From: Volvariella volvacea V23
Lineage: Eukaryota; Basidiomycota; Agaricomycetes; Agaricales; Pluteaceae
DNA length: 64,000 bases
NCBI GenBank assembly: GCA_000349905.1
Contig: KB722737.1
Coordinates: forward strand, 519,327-583,326
Reading direction: 5' to 3'
The translations under genes and the position numbers were made by a program. Within the stretch, counting starts at the first letter, position 1; every line of letters begins with the position of its first letter. Positions 1 through 10,855 of the stretch are shown here, in pieces. The notes under the pieces were generated by a model. That model was not told the origin of the DNA. It saw only the letters and a list, made by a program, of their open reading frames with translations, and did no database searches.

Positions 1-209
1 CCGCGCCCTTCTTGGTATGTATCAGCTCCTGGTTCTGGGACATCGTCCACCAGAGGGCGTCCGACAAGTACCACATCAGGTACTGGCAGTGGCTCGGGGC
101 TGAAACGACCGAGCAGTGCAGCTTCGACTTCTGCACCATCATCTGCAGCAACACGAGGACCAAGTGCGTACCGCCGACCTTGAGGAATGAAGGGACATGC
201 TGCTTCAGG
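1..209 (-). CDS. Possible partial coding exon of unknown protein running off left edge
   Basis: The minus strand keeps one frame open from about position 209 to the window edge. Its composition looks coding, being rich in Ala, Val, Pro, Gly and Asp, with a stretch reading PLPVPDVVLVGRPLVDDV. It has no start codon and begins just after an AG that could be a splice acceptor (near 210-212 or 218-220), so it may be an internal exon of a gene continuing to the left. A pyrimidine-rich stretch lies upstream at about 220-290. I do not recognise a family. It could also be a chance open frame. Confidence 0.3.
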
Positions 210-981
210 CTGTACCCTCTATTAATTGGAAGGGAAGAAGCAAGTGGGGTGGAAGACGGGAGAAGAGGGTTTGAAGGGGAATGACTTGCAAGGTTTACGA
301 TAGATTGGGGGGAGTAGGCTTTTGGGGAACTTCTTATCCCTCGAGTACGCCTGCCTTTTGGTATGGCGCCGCATAGCGTCAGCGTGCTAGGAGTTTTGAT
401 GACGGGAATCGACGGGAACATGGTTGGGGACACCCGAAACTCCATCCTATGTTGCTTGGGACTAGCGGATTGCTATGTTGGTACTAATGCACGATCATTC
501 CAATGCTGCTTCCTACGACCCTTGCCGTCAGTTAAGAATAGGCTGCGTTGGTATGCCGCTGCCTCTGTAACGAGCCGCAGTGTGCTGCTATGCTGCTCCT
601 CGTCCATTCTAATAAGCTTTGCCGCCTCATGGATGCAGTGATGCAGTCCTATGGATCACGATTAACACGTCAAGGCGTTGCATTTCAAGGCTATTATCGG
701 GATACACGTATGGAATGATTAACTAGCTAAGTGGCAAAACATTATTGTCCATAATTAGCCAGTAGGAATGAAGAAAGCAGGCGTAAAAAAGTCCAAAGGC
801 AAGCGGAAGCGGTGTGTGAGTGAAGTCGTAAAATGTGCATGGAGCGAAAAAGTTCCTATGGTTATACACACAAGTCCGTTTGTTTACAGGGAATGGTACA
901 TGGATTAGCATGCACGATGAATGTCCGTTTATGTCGTTAACCGTTGCTATTGTCCGTGAGGTGTCATGAATGCGTTATCGT
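210..981. other. Intergenic stretch, no gene recognised
   Basis: No open frame here shows a recognisable family or a convincing exon structure. The longer frames on either strand are short, cysteine- or phenylalanine-rich and without conserved motifs. The stretch probably holds the 3' region of the small secreted-protein gene on its right and flanking sequence of the gene at the left edge. Confidence 0.5.
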
Positions 982-1568
982 TTACTCGGGGGGAGCAGCG
1001 ATGGTGAACACAGGGCTCCAATTGCCGGAGTTACCGAACACTAGATGCCGAAGCGTCAGAAAACTTTCACTGAAGGCAGGGATTACAGCTCACAGACGAT
1101 GCGGTAGTCCTCGCCGGGTTCGACAAACTCGGGCACAGTCACCTCAATTTCAGTCATGGAAGTAATATCAAAGCCTTCCGCAAGACTGACTGTAATGCAG
1201 GACGTAAGTACGGGCATTGGTAAGGGGGTGTACTGGTGGTGGAAGACCCATCACTGCACGCCATTTCGACACTCACAGTCGGTCAATGTGGCTTCGCCCT
1301 TTCTGAGCTGAATGCGACCATTGGGGTTGGTGATCTGAGCAGGTTTCGAAGAATCATCCCTTGGTGGGAGTTAGCCTTGGATCGGGAAGGAGTGGCAGTG
1401 GCAAGCCTACCATGAGACGGTGTAGGTCCCGCCAATGTACCAGGTGTCACCAGCCTCTGGGGCGGTCACAGGCGGCACGTAGACATCACGAGCGGCGAGT
1501 GGGGCGGCCACAACGGAAGAGATGGCGAAGGAAGCCAGGGCGAGGAAGTAAGATGTCGTGAACTTCAT
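982..1568 (-). CDS. Small secreted Kre9/Knh1-like (Ser-Thr-rich wall protein family) protein
   Basis: This is a short secreted protein of about 120 residues encoded in four exons. It starts at 1568 with a signal peptide (MKFTTSYFLALASFAISSVVA) followed by a maturation-like site (APLAARDVYVPPVTAP). Removal of three short introns gives the family hallmarks in order: PEAGDTWYIGGTYTVSWDD, then KPAQITNPNGRIQLRKG, then LAEGFDI, and finally a C-terminal block DYRIVLFGNSGNWSPVFTI just before the stop at 982. This pattern is the N-terminal Kre9/Knh1-like domain common in small extracellular basidiomycete proteins. Larger relatives with a Ser/Thr-rich tail are GPI-anchored, but no such tail is present here. 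The precise role in the cell wall or matrix is inferred. A TATA box lies about 115 bp upstream. Confidence 0.85.
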
Positions 1569-2352
1569 GATTGAGGGGTAGCTAGTAAGGAGATAAAAGC
1601 GTTGAAAGAGGAGGTTGAGGTCGTAAAGTGGAGAGGAGAACTTGAGAGCGGGTTGAGGAGGAGAGGAGGAAGGAGGCTCGGGCTTTTATACCAGGAGAGT
1701 AAGTTGAGCAACGAATAAATCTACGCGAACTCAACCCTGCGGCCTCGACGGACCTGCTTCTTCCAATCTCCGCCCTGCCAATCACTGCCTCACTAACCAC
1801 TCCGGCGTCGGCATCTCTTCCCTCCCCGACTCATAATCCAGCTTCCCCTGCCCCATCAGCCCTCGGTCGAGAAGCGTCTTCTAGTGCAATAGAGTTCATG
1901 CTGGCACCTGACTGTTTAATGTTCAGGTATAAGTATCTTTGTGAAAACCATGTTGGATTATCTACAATTACGGCGGAGGAAGACCGAGCAGAAGCTGCTC
2001 ATGCCGTGGTTCTACCCCATTTCACCTAGTAGAATAACGAAATTCTGAATGTCCATCACTTCCATCAGTGCGAAATCCGGGTCGAACATTCATGGTCCTC
2101 ACAATGTACCGGCTCTCGGCATGGAATGCTTATGCGATGGTGCAACGGCGTCGGTGCCCTTCATTCTCGGGGTTTACTGCCCTCGAATTACTGGCGGAGC
2201 TGTGATGGGATTAGAAACGTCGAGCACATTCGTTTCATTCGGCGGTGCTCTGAATCCTCGTCTGCATGGCCTCGAATGTGATGACATCACACATCTAATC
2301 GCCGTGACACGGCGTGACGATTTCCTTTTCTGTACTCCAAATCTTTTTGACC
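1569..2352. other. Divergent intergenic region between the secreted-protein gene and DBP10
   Basis: The two flanking genes point away from each other, so both promoters should lie in these 784 bp. The left half is CT-rich on the minus strand and contains the TATA box of the secreted-protein gene. I see no additional gene. Confidence 0.5.
1683..1690 (-). promoter_or_regulatory. TATA box of the small secreted-protein gene
   Basis: Read on the minus strand this is TATAAAAG. It lies about 115 bp upstream of the ATG at 1568 and is followed by a pyrimidine-rich stretch, the usual layout of a strong fungal core promoter. A TATA box fits a regulated secreted product. Confidence 0.6.
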
Positions 2353-5300
2353 ATGCCTGCACACAAACGCAAGCGGACTGACGAGAGTGACGTCGAGAGC
2401 GACGAGGTCGCACAGTCGGGCAGCGAGGACGGCTTTGACTCGGCAGGGCGCTGGGAAAGCGATGACGTTGACATATCATCCGCCCTCCTGGGCAAGAAGT
2501 CCGTGCACAAAGAGGCTGAGCACGATGCCGATGAAGATGACGAGGACGAGGACGATGAGGAGCTCAGCGCATTCATCCAGAATTCTATCGCAAAACGAGA
2601 CACTAAAGCCGGAACCGAGGTGCTCAAGAAGGTGAAAGGAAAGACAAAGCTAGTCAAGGGAGAAGTAGGAGGCGGCAGTTTTCAGAGCATGGGTGCGTAT
2701 ATCAGCCTTCTCGCTCAGCCCCTTAAGTCTTTGCTCAACTCAAACGTCCGTATACGCATGGTGCAGGCCTTCACCCGTCTCTCCTGCGCTCACTTACGCT
2801 TCAAGGTTATCGGATACCCACTCCGATCCAGCGACTTTCTATACCCGCACTTCTGGCCAATCCACCGCGCGATCTGGTGGGTATGGCACGCACAGGATCA
2901 GGAAAATCCCTGGCGTTCATGGTGCCACTCGTGCAAAGGCTGGGTGGAAGGCATTCCACCGCCTTTGGTGCCCGCGCGCTGATTCTATTGCCCACGAGAG
3001 AATTGGCTTTGCAAATATTGAAAGTGGGCAAGGAACTCGCTCGTGGTTTCCACTCTGGCGGGGGTGAGCACGCTGGCGACGTGAAAGGAAAGGGAAAAGA
3101 AACAGAAGATACTAAAGGACAGACGCTGAGGTGGGGTCTTGTTGTTGGGGGCGAAGGAATGGATGAACAATTCGAGATGATCTCCAATAACCCTGATGTG
3201 TGCGTCACCGTGTCATATACATCGTATATCGTCACTCATATCTTGAATAGTATAATTGCAACTCCTGGACGACTTCTTCACCTCATAGTGGAAATGAACC
3301 TAGATCTCAAATCCGTGCAATACGTCGTGTTCGATGAGGCGGACAGACTATTCGAGATGGGTTTCGAAACAGCGCTCAACGAGATTCTCCATCGTCTCCC
3401 TGCGTCGCGCCAGACCCTCCTATTTTCCGCAACCCTTCCAAAATCGCTCGTCGAGTTTGCAAAGGCTGGTCTACAAGACCCCAAACTCGTCCGATTAGAT
3501 GCAGAAAGCAAAATCAGCACGGATCTCAAAATGGCATTCTTCTCCGTCAAACAGGCGGAGAAAGATGCGTGCCTACTATCGCTGCTGAGAGACGTCATAA
3601 AAGTCCCATTCAAAGCAGACCAACCGCAACCAGACCAAGACGATAAATCCAAGAAAGGCAAATCCAAACGACCAGATCTTTTCACACTACCCCATCAAAC
3701 CCTTATATTCAGTGCAACGAAGCACCACGTCGAATACCTCACCACTTTACTAACCACGGCGGGCTATGCCGTATCGCACATATACGGCTCACTGGATCAG
3801 GCAGCGCGTACCTTCCAGATGGACCAATTCCGCCGGGGCCAGACGAGTATCCTGGTTGTGACAGACGTCGCGGCGCGTGGTATCGATATCCCTGTCCTCG
3901 AGAACGTTATCAACTACGATTTCCCACAAGGCGCAAGGGTTTTCGTGCATCGTGTCGGAAGAACTGCCCGAGCGGGAAAGCAAGGATGGGCCTGGTCGTT
4001 TGTGACGAACGTGGAGTTGCCATATCTGTTGGACTTGCAGTTGTTCCTTGGGAGACCCTTGAAGAGCTATTTGACGTCGGAGGAGGAGAGTGATGCAGTT
4101 GGAGAAAGTGCTTACACTGAATCATTGATTTTGGGGACGTTTGATCGGGAGAGGGTTGATGAAGATGTGGAGTATGTGAGGTCGTTGGATGATGTCAACC
4201 ACTCGTTATCAACCTTGCGAGATGTGATGAAGAGGGGTCAGAATATGTACGAGAGAAGCAAAGGGAAAGCCTCGCCTGCTTCGTACAAGCGCGCCAAGGA
4301 TATGACGAAGGACACGGCTGGGAAATGGCAGTTGGCCGGGCTGAGTAGTGGTGTTCACCCTGTGATCTTGAGGAAATGTGGAGGGGATGATGCGGAGCAG
4401 AGGAAGCGGATGAGGGATCTGGAGGCGAAGAAGGAGGCGTTGTTGAAGACCGTCAGTGCGTTCAGGCCGCAGGAAACAGTGTTTGAAGTTGGGAGCAAGG
4501 GCAATACGACTGCGGCTGCACTGATGAAGGAAAGGCGGAAAGCACTCAAAAAATCAAAACTGAGAGCCGAAGCAGCTGCTAGTGCGGCTGTTGAGGAAGA
4601 AGATGAGGTGGATGCAGGTCGTTCTGGATTAGGACGTAGTGACATAGAAATGGCGGACGAAGAAGATATTGCTGTGCGTAACGGTACACCGGGCTTCACA
4701 GGCATTAACTTACACACGTTCTAGGCTGTTTTCGACACCTCAAGCTCAAAGAACCGATATCGAGACGAAGAGTTCTACATGTCTCATTACCAAAAAGATG
4801 CGCCTACAGAGAAGGGGTAGGTTTATCCATCCTACCCAACGTCGCACTACGGACTCATTTCTACACCTCCACAGCTATTCTCTAACGGATGGTGCCACAT
4901 TTGCCGAACAAGCGCGTACGGCTACCTTTGATCTCGCAGGCGACGAAGCCGTCGCCGAGCGCAAAAAGCGTCAGCTAACCTGGGACAAGAAAAAGAAAAA
5001 GTTTGTCAAAGGCGACGGGACTGGTGCAGACAACGTCAAGCTCGTCAAGACCGAGAGTGGTACAAAGTTGCCTGCTACTTATAGAAGTGGGAGGTATGAC
5101 GAGTGGAAGGCGAAGAGCAGGGTTAGTCTGCCTAGGGTCGGTGAGACGGAGAATAAGAGTGCGGTGGGGAGGAAGCCCGTTGGTGCTGGAGTGGGTGGGG
5201 GGAAGAAATTCAAGCACCAGAGTGTTACGCCTGCCAAGCCTTTGGACAAGTATAGTAGGGATTACGAAAGGAAGCTGAGGCAGTTGAAGAAGAAGGATGC

Positions 5301-5538
5301 TGAGAAGTTTGGCGATGAGGCGGGGGCGAGTGGGTCAAATGGAAAGGGAGGTGCAAGAGCGGGAGTCAGTGGGCGAGGTAAAGTGAAGAAGGGCAAACTG
5401 GGAGGAAGGAATGTCGGAAAGCCGGTAGCCAGGGTGAAGAATGAGTTGAGAACTGCAGACCAGATTCGCAAGAATCGTAAATTGATGGAGAAAAGGCGAG
5501 CTAAAAATGCCCGACCTAGTAAAAAGAGTAGGAGATAG
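2353..5538 (+). CDS. DBP10: DEAD-box ATP-dependent RNA helicase DBP10 (ribosome biogenesis)
   Basis: This is a nucleolar RNA helicase needed for 60S ribosomal subunit assembly. Five exons (2353-2692, 2767-3199, 3251-4673, 4725-4816, 4875-5538) give about 983 residues, close to yeast Dbp10. The protein has an acidic N-terminus (DADEDDEDEDDEE), a Q motif (GYRIPTPIQ), motif I (ARTGSGKS), Ia (PTRELALQ), II (VFDEADRLFEMGFE), III (SATLP) and VI (HRVGRTARAG). The C-terminus carries the Dbp10-specific block (FYMSHYQKDAPTEKGYSL, then DGATFAEQARTATFDLAGDE) and a very basic tail. The start at 2353 was chosen over an in-frame ATG at 2314 because the protein from MPAHKRKRTDES resembles family N-termini. 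The gene is convergent with the transglycosylase gene 104 bp downstream. Confidence 0.95.
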
Positions 5539-5642
5539 ACAACGATCGATTCTCCTTATGTGCTCTAATGTCAATCAATACGATACCACGACCACTGTAT
5601 TGTATAGCATGCGAAATCAGCTACCGTACGGGACAGCAATTA

Positions 5643-7505
5643 CTATGAGTCAGCGTACTCCCACTTTGCGCCATTCCCAATTATCACTTTGACTTTGGGA
5701 TTACCCTCCAATAAATCGACTCCCACACTCCGTAATGCATTAACACACCACTCAGGGTAGCCCGAGTCTCCAAAGTAATCTGCGAAGAAAGTCCGTAGAT
5801 AGCCGGGGAATTTACCTTCCATTATTGCTGTTCTTGCACGGCCCATGACTTGAGCCTGGAATGTTATGTTGTGAAGCGTAAGGGCTGGAGCAAGGCGAGG
5901 GATTAATCAGACACGGGGTATGCTTACACGGATTGTGAAGACACTTACCGTGCGCGGCAGAAGTCTCGTGGGTAACTGTATGATGGAGTATCGCCCGAGA
6001 TACTCCGTCTTTGCACGTCGGGCAAGGGCAGTTCTCGTCTATCGGACTAAAGTCTTTGGCATGTTTACTCAGCTCTACAATGCAAAGTTGACAGATAGGG
6101 GCGCGGTCAAGCATTGCAACTCTACGGTAATATGGAGCTTACTGAGGTTGAGCGGGCCTTTATGCGTCAGCGCTACCCCGAAGCGAGCTGTCCGAGTCGG
6201 GAAGACACAGTCTGCCTTGAAGGATGAACGGGCATACGGCGTAAGGCAAATAAGCTCTTTGTCAGCGAATTACATACCATGTCAACGCCCAATGCCACAC
6301 AAACCAACAAGTCTGGAATGTGATTCATTAGTAAACCGCTATTGGATGAACAGAGGCAAGAAGACCCACCTTCAGCAAATCCGATGCCCATGGAATAGCG
6401 TGGCCCTAAACAGTTGAAGGCGAGTTCAAATGGGATATACAAATGTGGTCTGGGGTTACTCACGGTCTTCGGGCAATTTTTCAGCGCATTGCTTGATGCT
6501 GATTTACTAGGTCAGGAATAGTGACAGAGCAGACCTTGAGATACATACATCCTCCAAAAAATGTCTGCATGGATTACATCAGAGAGAGATCGCTGGAGGG
6601 GACGAAATACTGACCCTTTTCCTCACCGCCGCTTAATCCTCCAATAGCGTAGCCGGCAACGCCGTCTTTTCTGGCAATCATCTCCTCAAGGCATTTATCC
6701 CGGAGTTCGGGATCCAGTCCGCCCTGCACAATCGCGAAAAGGTTTTGGGTGTCCTGTTTTCCTGACTTTTCGTGCTGGGCAACACACCGGTCCAGCCATC
6801 TTACTGACCGCTCCATTGCTTCCCTGACGCGAGGTCCTGTCGTGAGACTCGAGACTAGTCGTTTATGCTTAGTGGAGCGTTTATCGACCATAAAGCAGGG
6901 GCACCTACCCACATCATCAAGTTGCATGATAATATCGGCACCAATTGTATGTTGTATCGAAATACTTTCCTCTGGCTGAGTGACATTAGCAAGTAGATTC
7001 GAGATGATAGGAAAGCCACAAATACCGTTAACATCGTCGGCTCGCCAGTAAACGGGCTAGCGAACAAGGCGCCCTCTTCAGTAATAGTCGTGAACTTGCT
7101 CAATGAAACAAGTTGGAAACCACCACTGTCCTGCCCAGATTTTGTGTGAAACGATACACACCACTTCAGTCCTAGGAACGCGTACAGTCAAAAGATTCTT
7201 GTTCCATCCCTGGAATTTGTGTGCGCCTCCGGCTTCATTTAGGACCTTCAATCCCGGTCGCAAATTCAGATGGTATGTATTGTTTAATATCAAGGTCACT
7301 CCAAGTGATTCGATTTGCTCGGGCGTCAATCCTTTGATGGCAGCTTGGGTGGCCACAGGCATGAACGTCGGCAGCATCGTAACGCCATCTAAAGGAGATC
7401 TGAGTTTCATAGTGGTGAAGCATTGATTGAGGACTTGCGAGCTAGCTGCATCCGCGATACCCGGGCTCGGGTTGTATTGCATTTTGCCAGGACCTCGAAC
7501 TGCAT
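5643..7505 (-). CDS. Queuine tRNA-ribosyltransferase catalytic subunit (eukaryotic TGT)
   Basis: This enzyme exchanges guanine-34 for queuine in tRNAs with GUN anticodons (Asp, Asn, His, Tyr). Twelve exons (7505-7435, 7399-7186, 7130-7026, 6975-6909, 6854-6615, 6564-6549, 6498-6464, 6405-6370, 6312-6278, 6215-6143, 6074-5949, 5884-5643) join cleanly in frame to 419 residues. Visible features are [35 protein letters not shown], the substrate loop AIVQGG, GGLSGGE, MGIGFAEDLLVC, the presumed nucleophile Asp in [12 protein letters not shown], and a zinc site CPCPTC with a downstream His in the TLHN segment. The retained Cys set argues for the catalytic subunit (QTRT1) rather than the accessory QTRT2, which I do not see in this window. 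Budding yeast lacks the enzyme; other fungi keep it for queuine salvage. The first intron is only 35 nt. Confidence 0.95.
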
Positions 7506-7858
7506 TGCGGCTCGTGAAGCAGAGGGAAGCACTTTGATCGGTGAGCGGTAAATCATCTTCCCAAATTGGCAGCTGCGATATTGGTGTTTGGCAATGGCCT
7601 GGCAGACAAATAGCGACTTGGCAAGGATTTGGCTTGCAAGCTTCCAGCAAGCAAAATAGGACAATTTGGTCAGTTTGGGACTGAAATTTGGAACTTGCCA
7701 GTATTTGGGCCTGATTTATTCACCACGCGAGCCTGACCGAGTACCTGAAATCCATACTCACGTGACCTGTATAGCGGACACGCTGTCCATTGAGCTCTGC
7801 ATTCGCAAGTTATATTTACTCAACGTCGTCGTAGGCGCTCCCCTTGCCTGCTGCCGTC
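7506..7858. other. Divergent promoter region between the TGT and TM9SF genes
   Basis: The 353 bp between the two start codons must contain both promoters. There is no further gene and I see no clear TATA box. Confidence 0.5.
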
Positions 7859-10698
7859 ATGCACCTGCCAACACTGATAGGAGCAGCACTGACTCTTGCG
7901 CCTTCCGCCTATGCCTTCTACCTCCCCGGGGCTGCACCCCATGACTACCGCGAGGGCGACAAGGTCGAGCTCTTCGTGAATGCATTGACCCCAATGATCG
8001 CCGGGACCGACGACGCAAAGCTAGTAAGTACTAGCTCAGCTTATGTGCTGCTATCCCGGAACTTATGTCAAACCCACAGAAATCTATGATTAACTGTATG
8101 TCCTGCTCAGCCGCTTCCATAATACCCGCTAATATCCTATTAGACGACTATTATAACCCCAAATTCCGTTTCTGCGGGCCCGAGGGTGGACCACAGAGGC
8201 AACGCGAGTCGTTAGGGTCCATTCTGTTTGGGGACCGGATATTCAACTCCCCCTATGACGTCGGTCCTCGTACTACCATGTCGGCACCTAAATCTTACGT
8301 TGTATACAGATCCAAATGCTTAAGAACAACCAGACTTGCCAGACGCTATGTGTCGCGAATGATGTGACAGGGGAAGAAGCGAAATTCATTAATGACCGTA
8401 TTCGGGAGGACTATGCTTTGAATTGGTTGATTGATGGACTACCCGCGGCAGAAATGAAAACAGACACCAGGACAGGGGATTTATTCTTTGACATGGGGTT
8501 CAATCTCGGGAACAATGAACCACCTCACCAAAATCAACCAGCTCTTAACAATCACTATGATATTGTATTCAGGTGAGTTTCTTAGTCGCGTTCTATTTCT
8601 AATCTCAAACTTTGTAGATATCATAAACCTGCCCCTGACTTGTACCGCGTCGTTGGAGTCCTTGTGTGGCCAGGAAGGTGAGTCGATGTTAGCCTTTCAT
8701 CGTACGACTGGTATTTAAACTTCGTAGCATCGACGAGGATTTAAGCCAAGACCCGACCTGTAATTTTCAAGGTGCAAAACCACTAGTGCTCAACGAGGAT
8801 CAAACCAGATCTATACGCTACACCTATAGAGTTACGTGGAATGTAAGTATACGAGGATTCCCCCTCCAGCAAACTCACCTCATCCCCAACAGGAATCAGA
8901 CACCCCATGGGTATGTGTCTATCCTTCTCTCGTGCAAACAGGGTGCCCACTGCAAGATAGGCCACACGATGGGACAATTACCTGCACATCTTCGACCCTC
9001 GTATTCATTGGTTCAGTCTCATAAACTCCATTGTGATCGTCATATTCTTGTGCATCATGGTTTCAATGGTTCTACTCCGCACCGTCTCCCGCGATGTAAG
9101 CCAAATTGCCCTCGTTGCGCCATTGAATTTAACCTTTGGCTAGATTTCAAGATACAACGCCATTGACCTCAGTGTGCGTCACTCAGTGCCAATTATCCCT
9201 TGCAATGTCTGACCTCTTGCCAGGAGGATATCCAAGAAGACTGGGGTTGGAAGCTTGTACACGGGGAAATTTTCCGTACCCCACAGAATCCTATGCTGCT
9301 ATCCATCATGGTGGGCAATGGTGCTCAGCTCTGTGCCATGGTGGGTATAACATTAGGTGAGCGCTTATCATCATCGTGCTTCACCTAAACTAAACTATGC
9401 ATAGTCTTTGCGTTATTGGGTTTCCTCTCTCCTTCCAATCGTGGTGCACTTGCTACTGTGATGATGGTATGCTGGTCCTTCTTCGGCAGGCAAGTCCTAA
9501 GTTTCCATACGCTTTCGAACAATGAAATAACAACTGTACAGTGTTGGAGGCTACATCTCAAGCCGCGTATATGCTTCACTCGGTGGTTCTGAACGCCGCA
9601 AAAATGCTTTCCTTACTGCTACGATATTCCCAACGTGAGATTCTGCCTAGATATGTAATAACATTCTGATCACCCAACTCACAGTGTTGTTTTTATCATG
9701 GTGTTCATGCTCAATTTCTTCCTCATCATTGCAGACTCCTCCGGAGCAGTTCCATTTGGTGAGCAAGCAAGTTCATTTTCCGGAATAGCTCGGCTCAACA
9801 AAGTGTCCAGGAACCATGCTCCTTATCGTTCTGCTTTGGTATGGGATATCTGCACCACTCTCTGCTGTGGGTGCATATTATGGTGCTAAGCATGGCGTGA
9901 GTTTATTCGATGCTTGCACGCGTTGATAATTCTAATACAATGCTACGAAGGCCATTCATCATCCCGTCAGAGTCAACCAAATTCCTCGTCAAATCCCTCC
10001 CACCCCTAAATATCTAAGGCCATGGGTAACTATCCAAGTTTTGCTCCTTATACGCTGTATGCTCAAAATGGATATTTTCAGGCGGCCATGCTCCTCAGCG
10101 GAATTCTGCCATTCGGTATGTACAGAATTATCGCAACACAGATGTACATCTGATCTACTTTTTTTAGGCGCTGCTTTCGTCGAGCTCTATTTTGTCCTCT
10201 CAAGTCTTTTCGCCTCGCGTGCATATTACGCATTCGGATTCCTAGCCCTAACGGCCGGAGTAGTTGCTCTTACAACAGCAACAGTCACAATCTTATTCAC
10301 ATATTTCATCCTTTGTGCTGAGGAATATAGGTACGAGTTCTAGGCCAATCCCCCTGATCTGCCTTGGCGCAACTCCTTGTTAATTTCAACTCTGTACGGC
10401 TTTTAGGTGGCATTGGCGCGCATTCCTCACCGGTGGGGGCAGTGCAATTTGGCTATTCGCATATGGTCTATTTTATTGGGGTTCTCGGCTTTCACTCGAT
10501 TCGTTCTCAAGTGTCGTGCTCTATCTTGGATATCTCCTTTTGCTATCTTTCCTTGATTTCCTAGTCACCGGTGGGTTTCTCCTCGTCCTTATCTAGGGAT
10601 TTGCAGGATTCTGACTTGGTGTCGTTCAAGGAACCATTGGTTTCTTAGCTTCTTATTGGGCCGTCCGCAGGCTGTATAGCGCTATCCGCGTAGACTGA
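7859..10698 (+). CDS. Transmembrane 9 superfamily (nonaspanin, EMP70) protein
   Basis: This multi-pass membrane protein of the endosome/Golgi is involved in sorting of membrane cargo and, in yeast, copper homeostasis and adhesion. About 19 small exons with roughly 50 nt introns give the whole family pattern. It has a signal peptide (MHLPTLIGAALTLAPSAYAF), then YREGDKVELFVNAL, KSMINYDYYNPKFRFC and ESLGSILFGDRI. These are followed by DDRIREDYALNWLIDGLP-like sequence, GWKLVHGEIFRTPQNP, the membrane core (SIMVGNGAQLCAMVGITL), FLSPSNRGALATVMMVCWSF, and a C-terminal TM block ending in ASYWAVRRLYSAIRVD. One intron (9490-9541) has a GC donor. I chose the ATG at 7859; an in-frame ATG 15 bp upstream is also possible. 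The gene is convergent with the tyrosyl-tRNA synthetase gene. Confidence 0.95.
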
Positions 10699-10855
10699 CA
10701 CCGCCATCCTCTACTGTTGCTCATTCCTATCATAAAGGTGCGCCTTCGTTATGTGGTAGCGCTTTTGAGGTGGGATGAGGTCTATTAGGGTGGTGCTGCT
10801 ACAATGCAATGGGCAGTAGTACAAAATAACTAGATTAACGATATCCAGCCTTAGT

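Noticed and set aside
2049..2381. Plus-strand open frame upstream of DBP10
   Set aside because: It overlaps the DBP10 start in another frame and has no recognisable domain; more likely promoter and 5' UTR.
4674..4724. Ending DBP10 at the TAG at 4722-4724
   Set aside because: That stop lies in the acceptor of a 51-nt intron; splicing restores the conserved Dbp10 C-terminal block, which continues to 5538.
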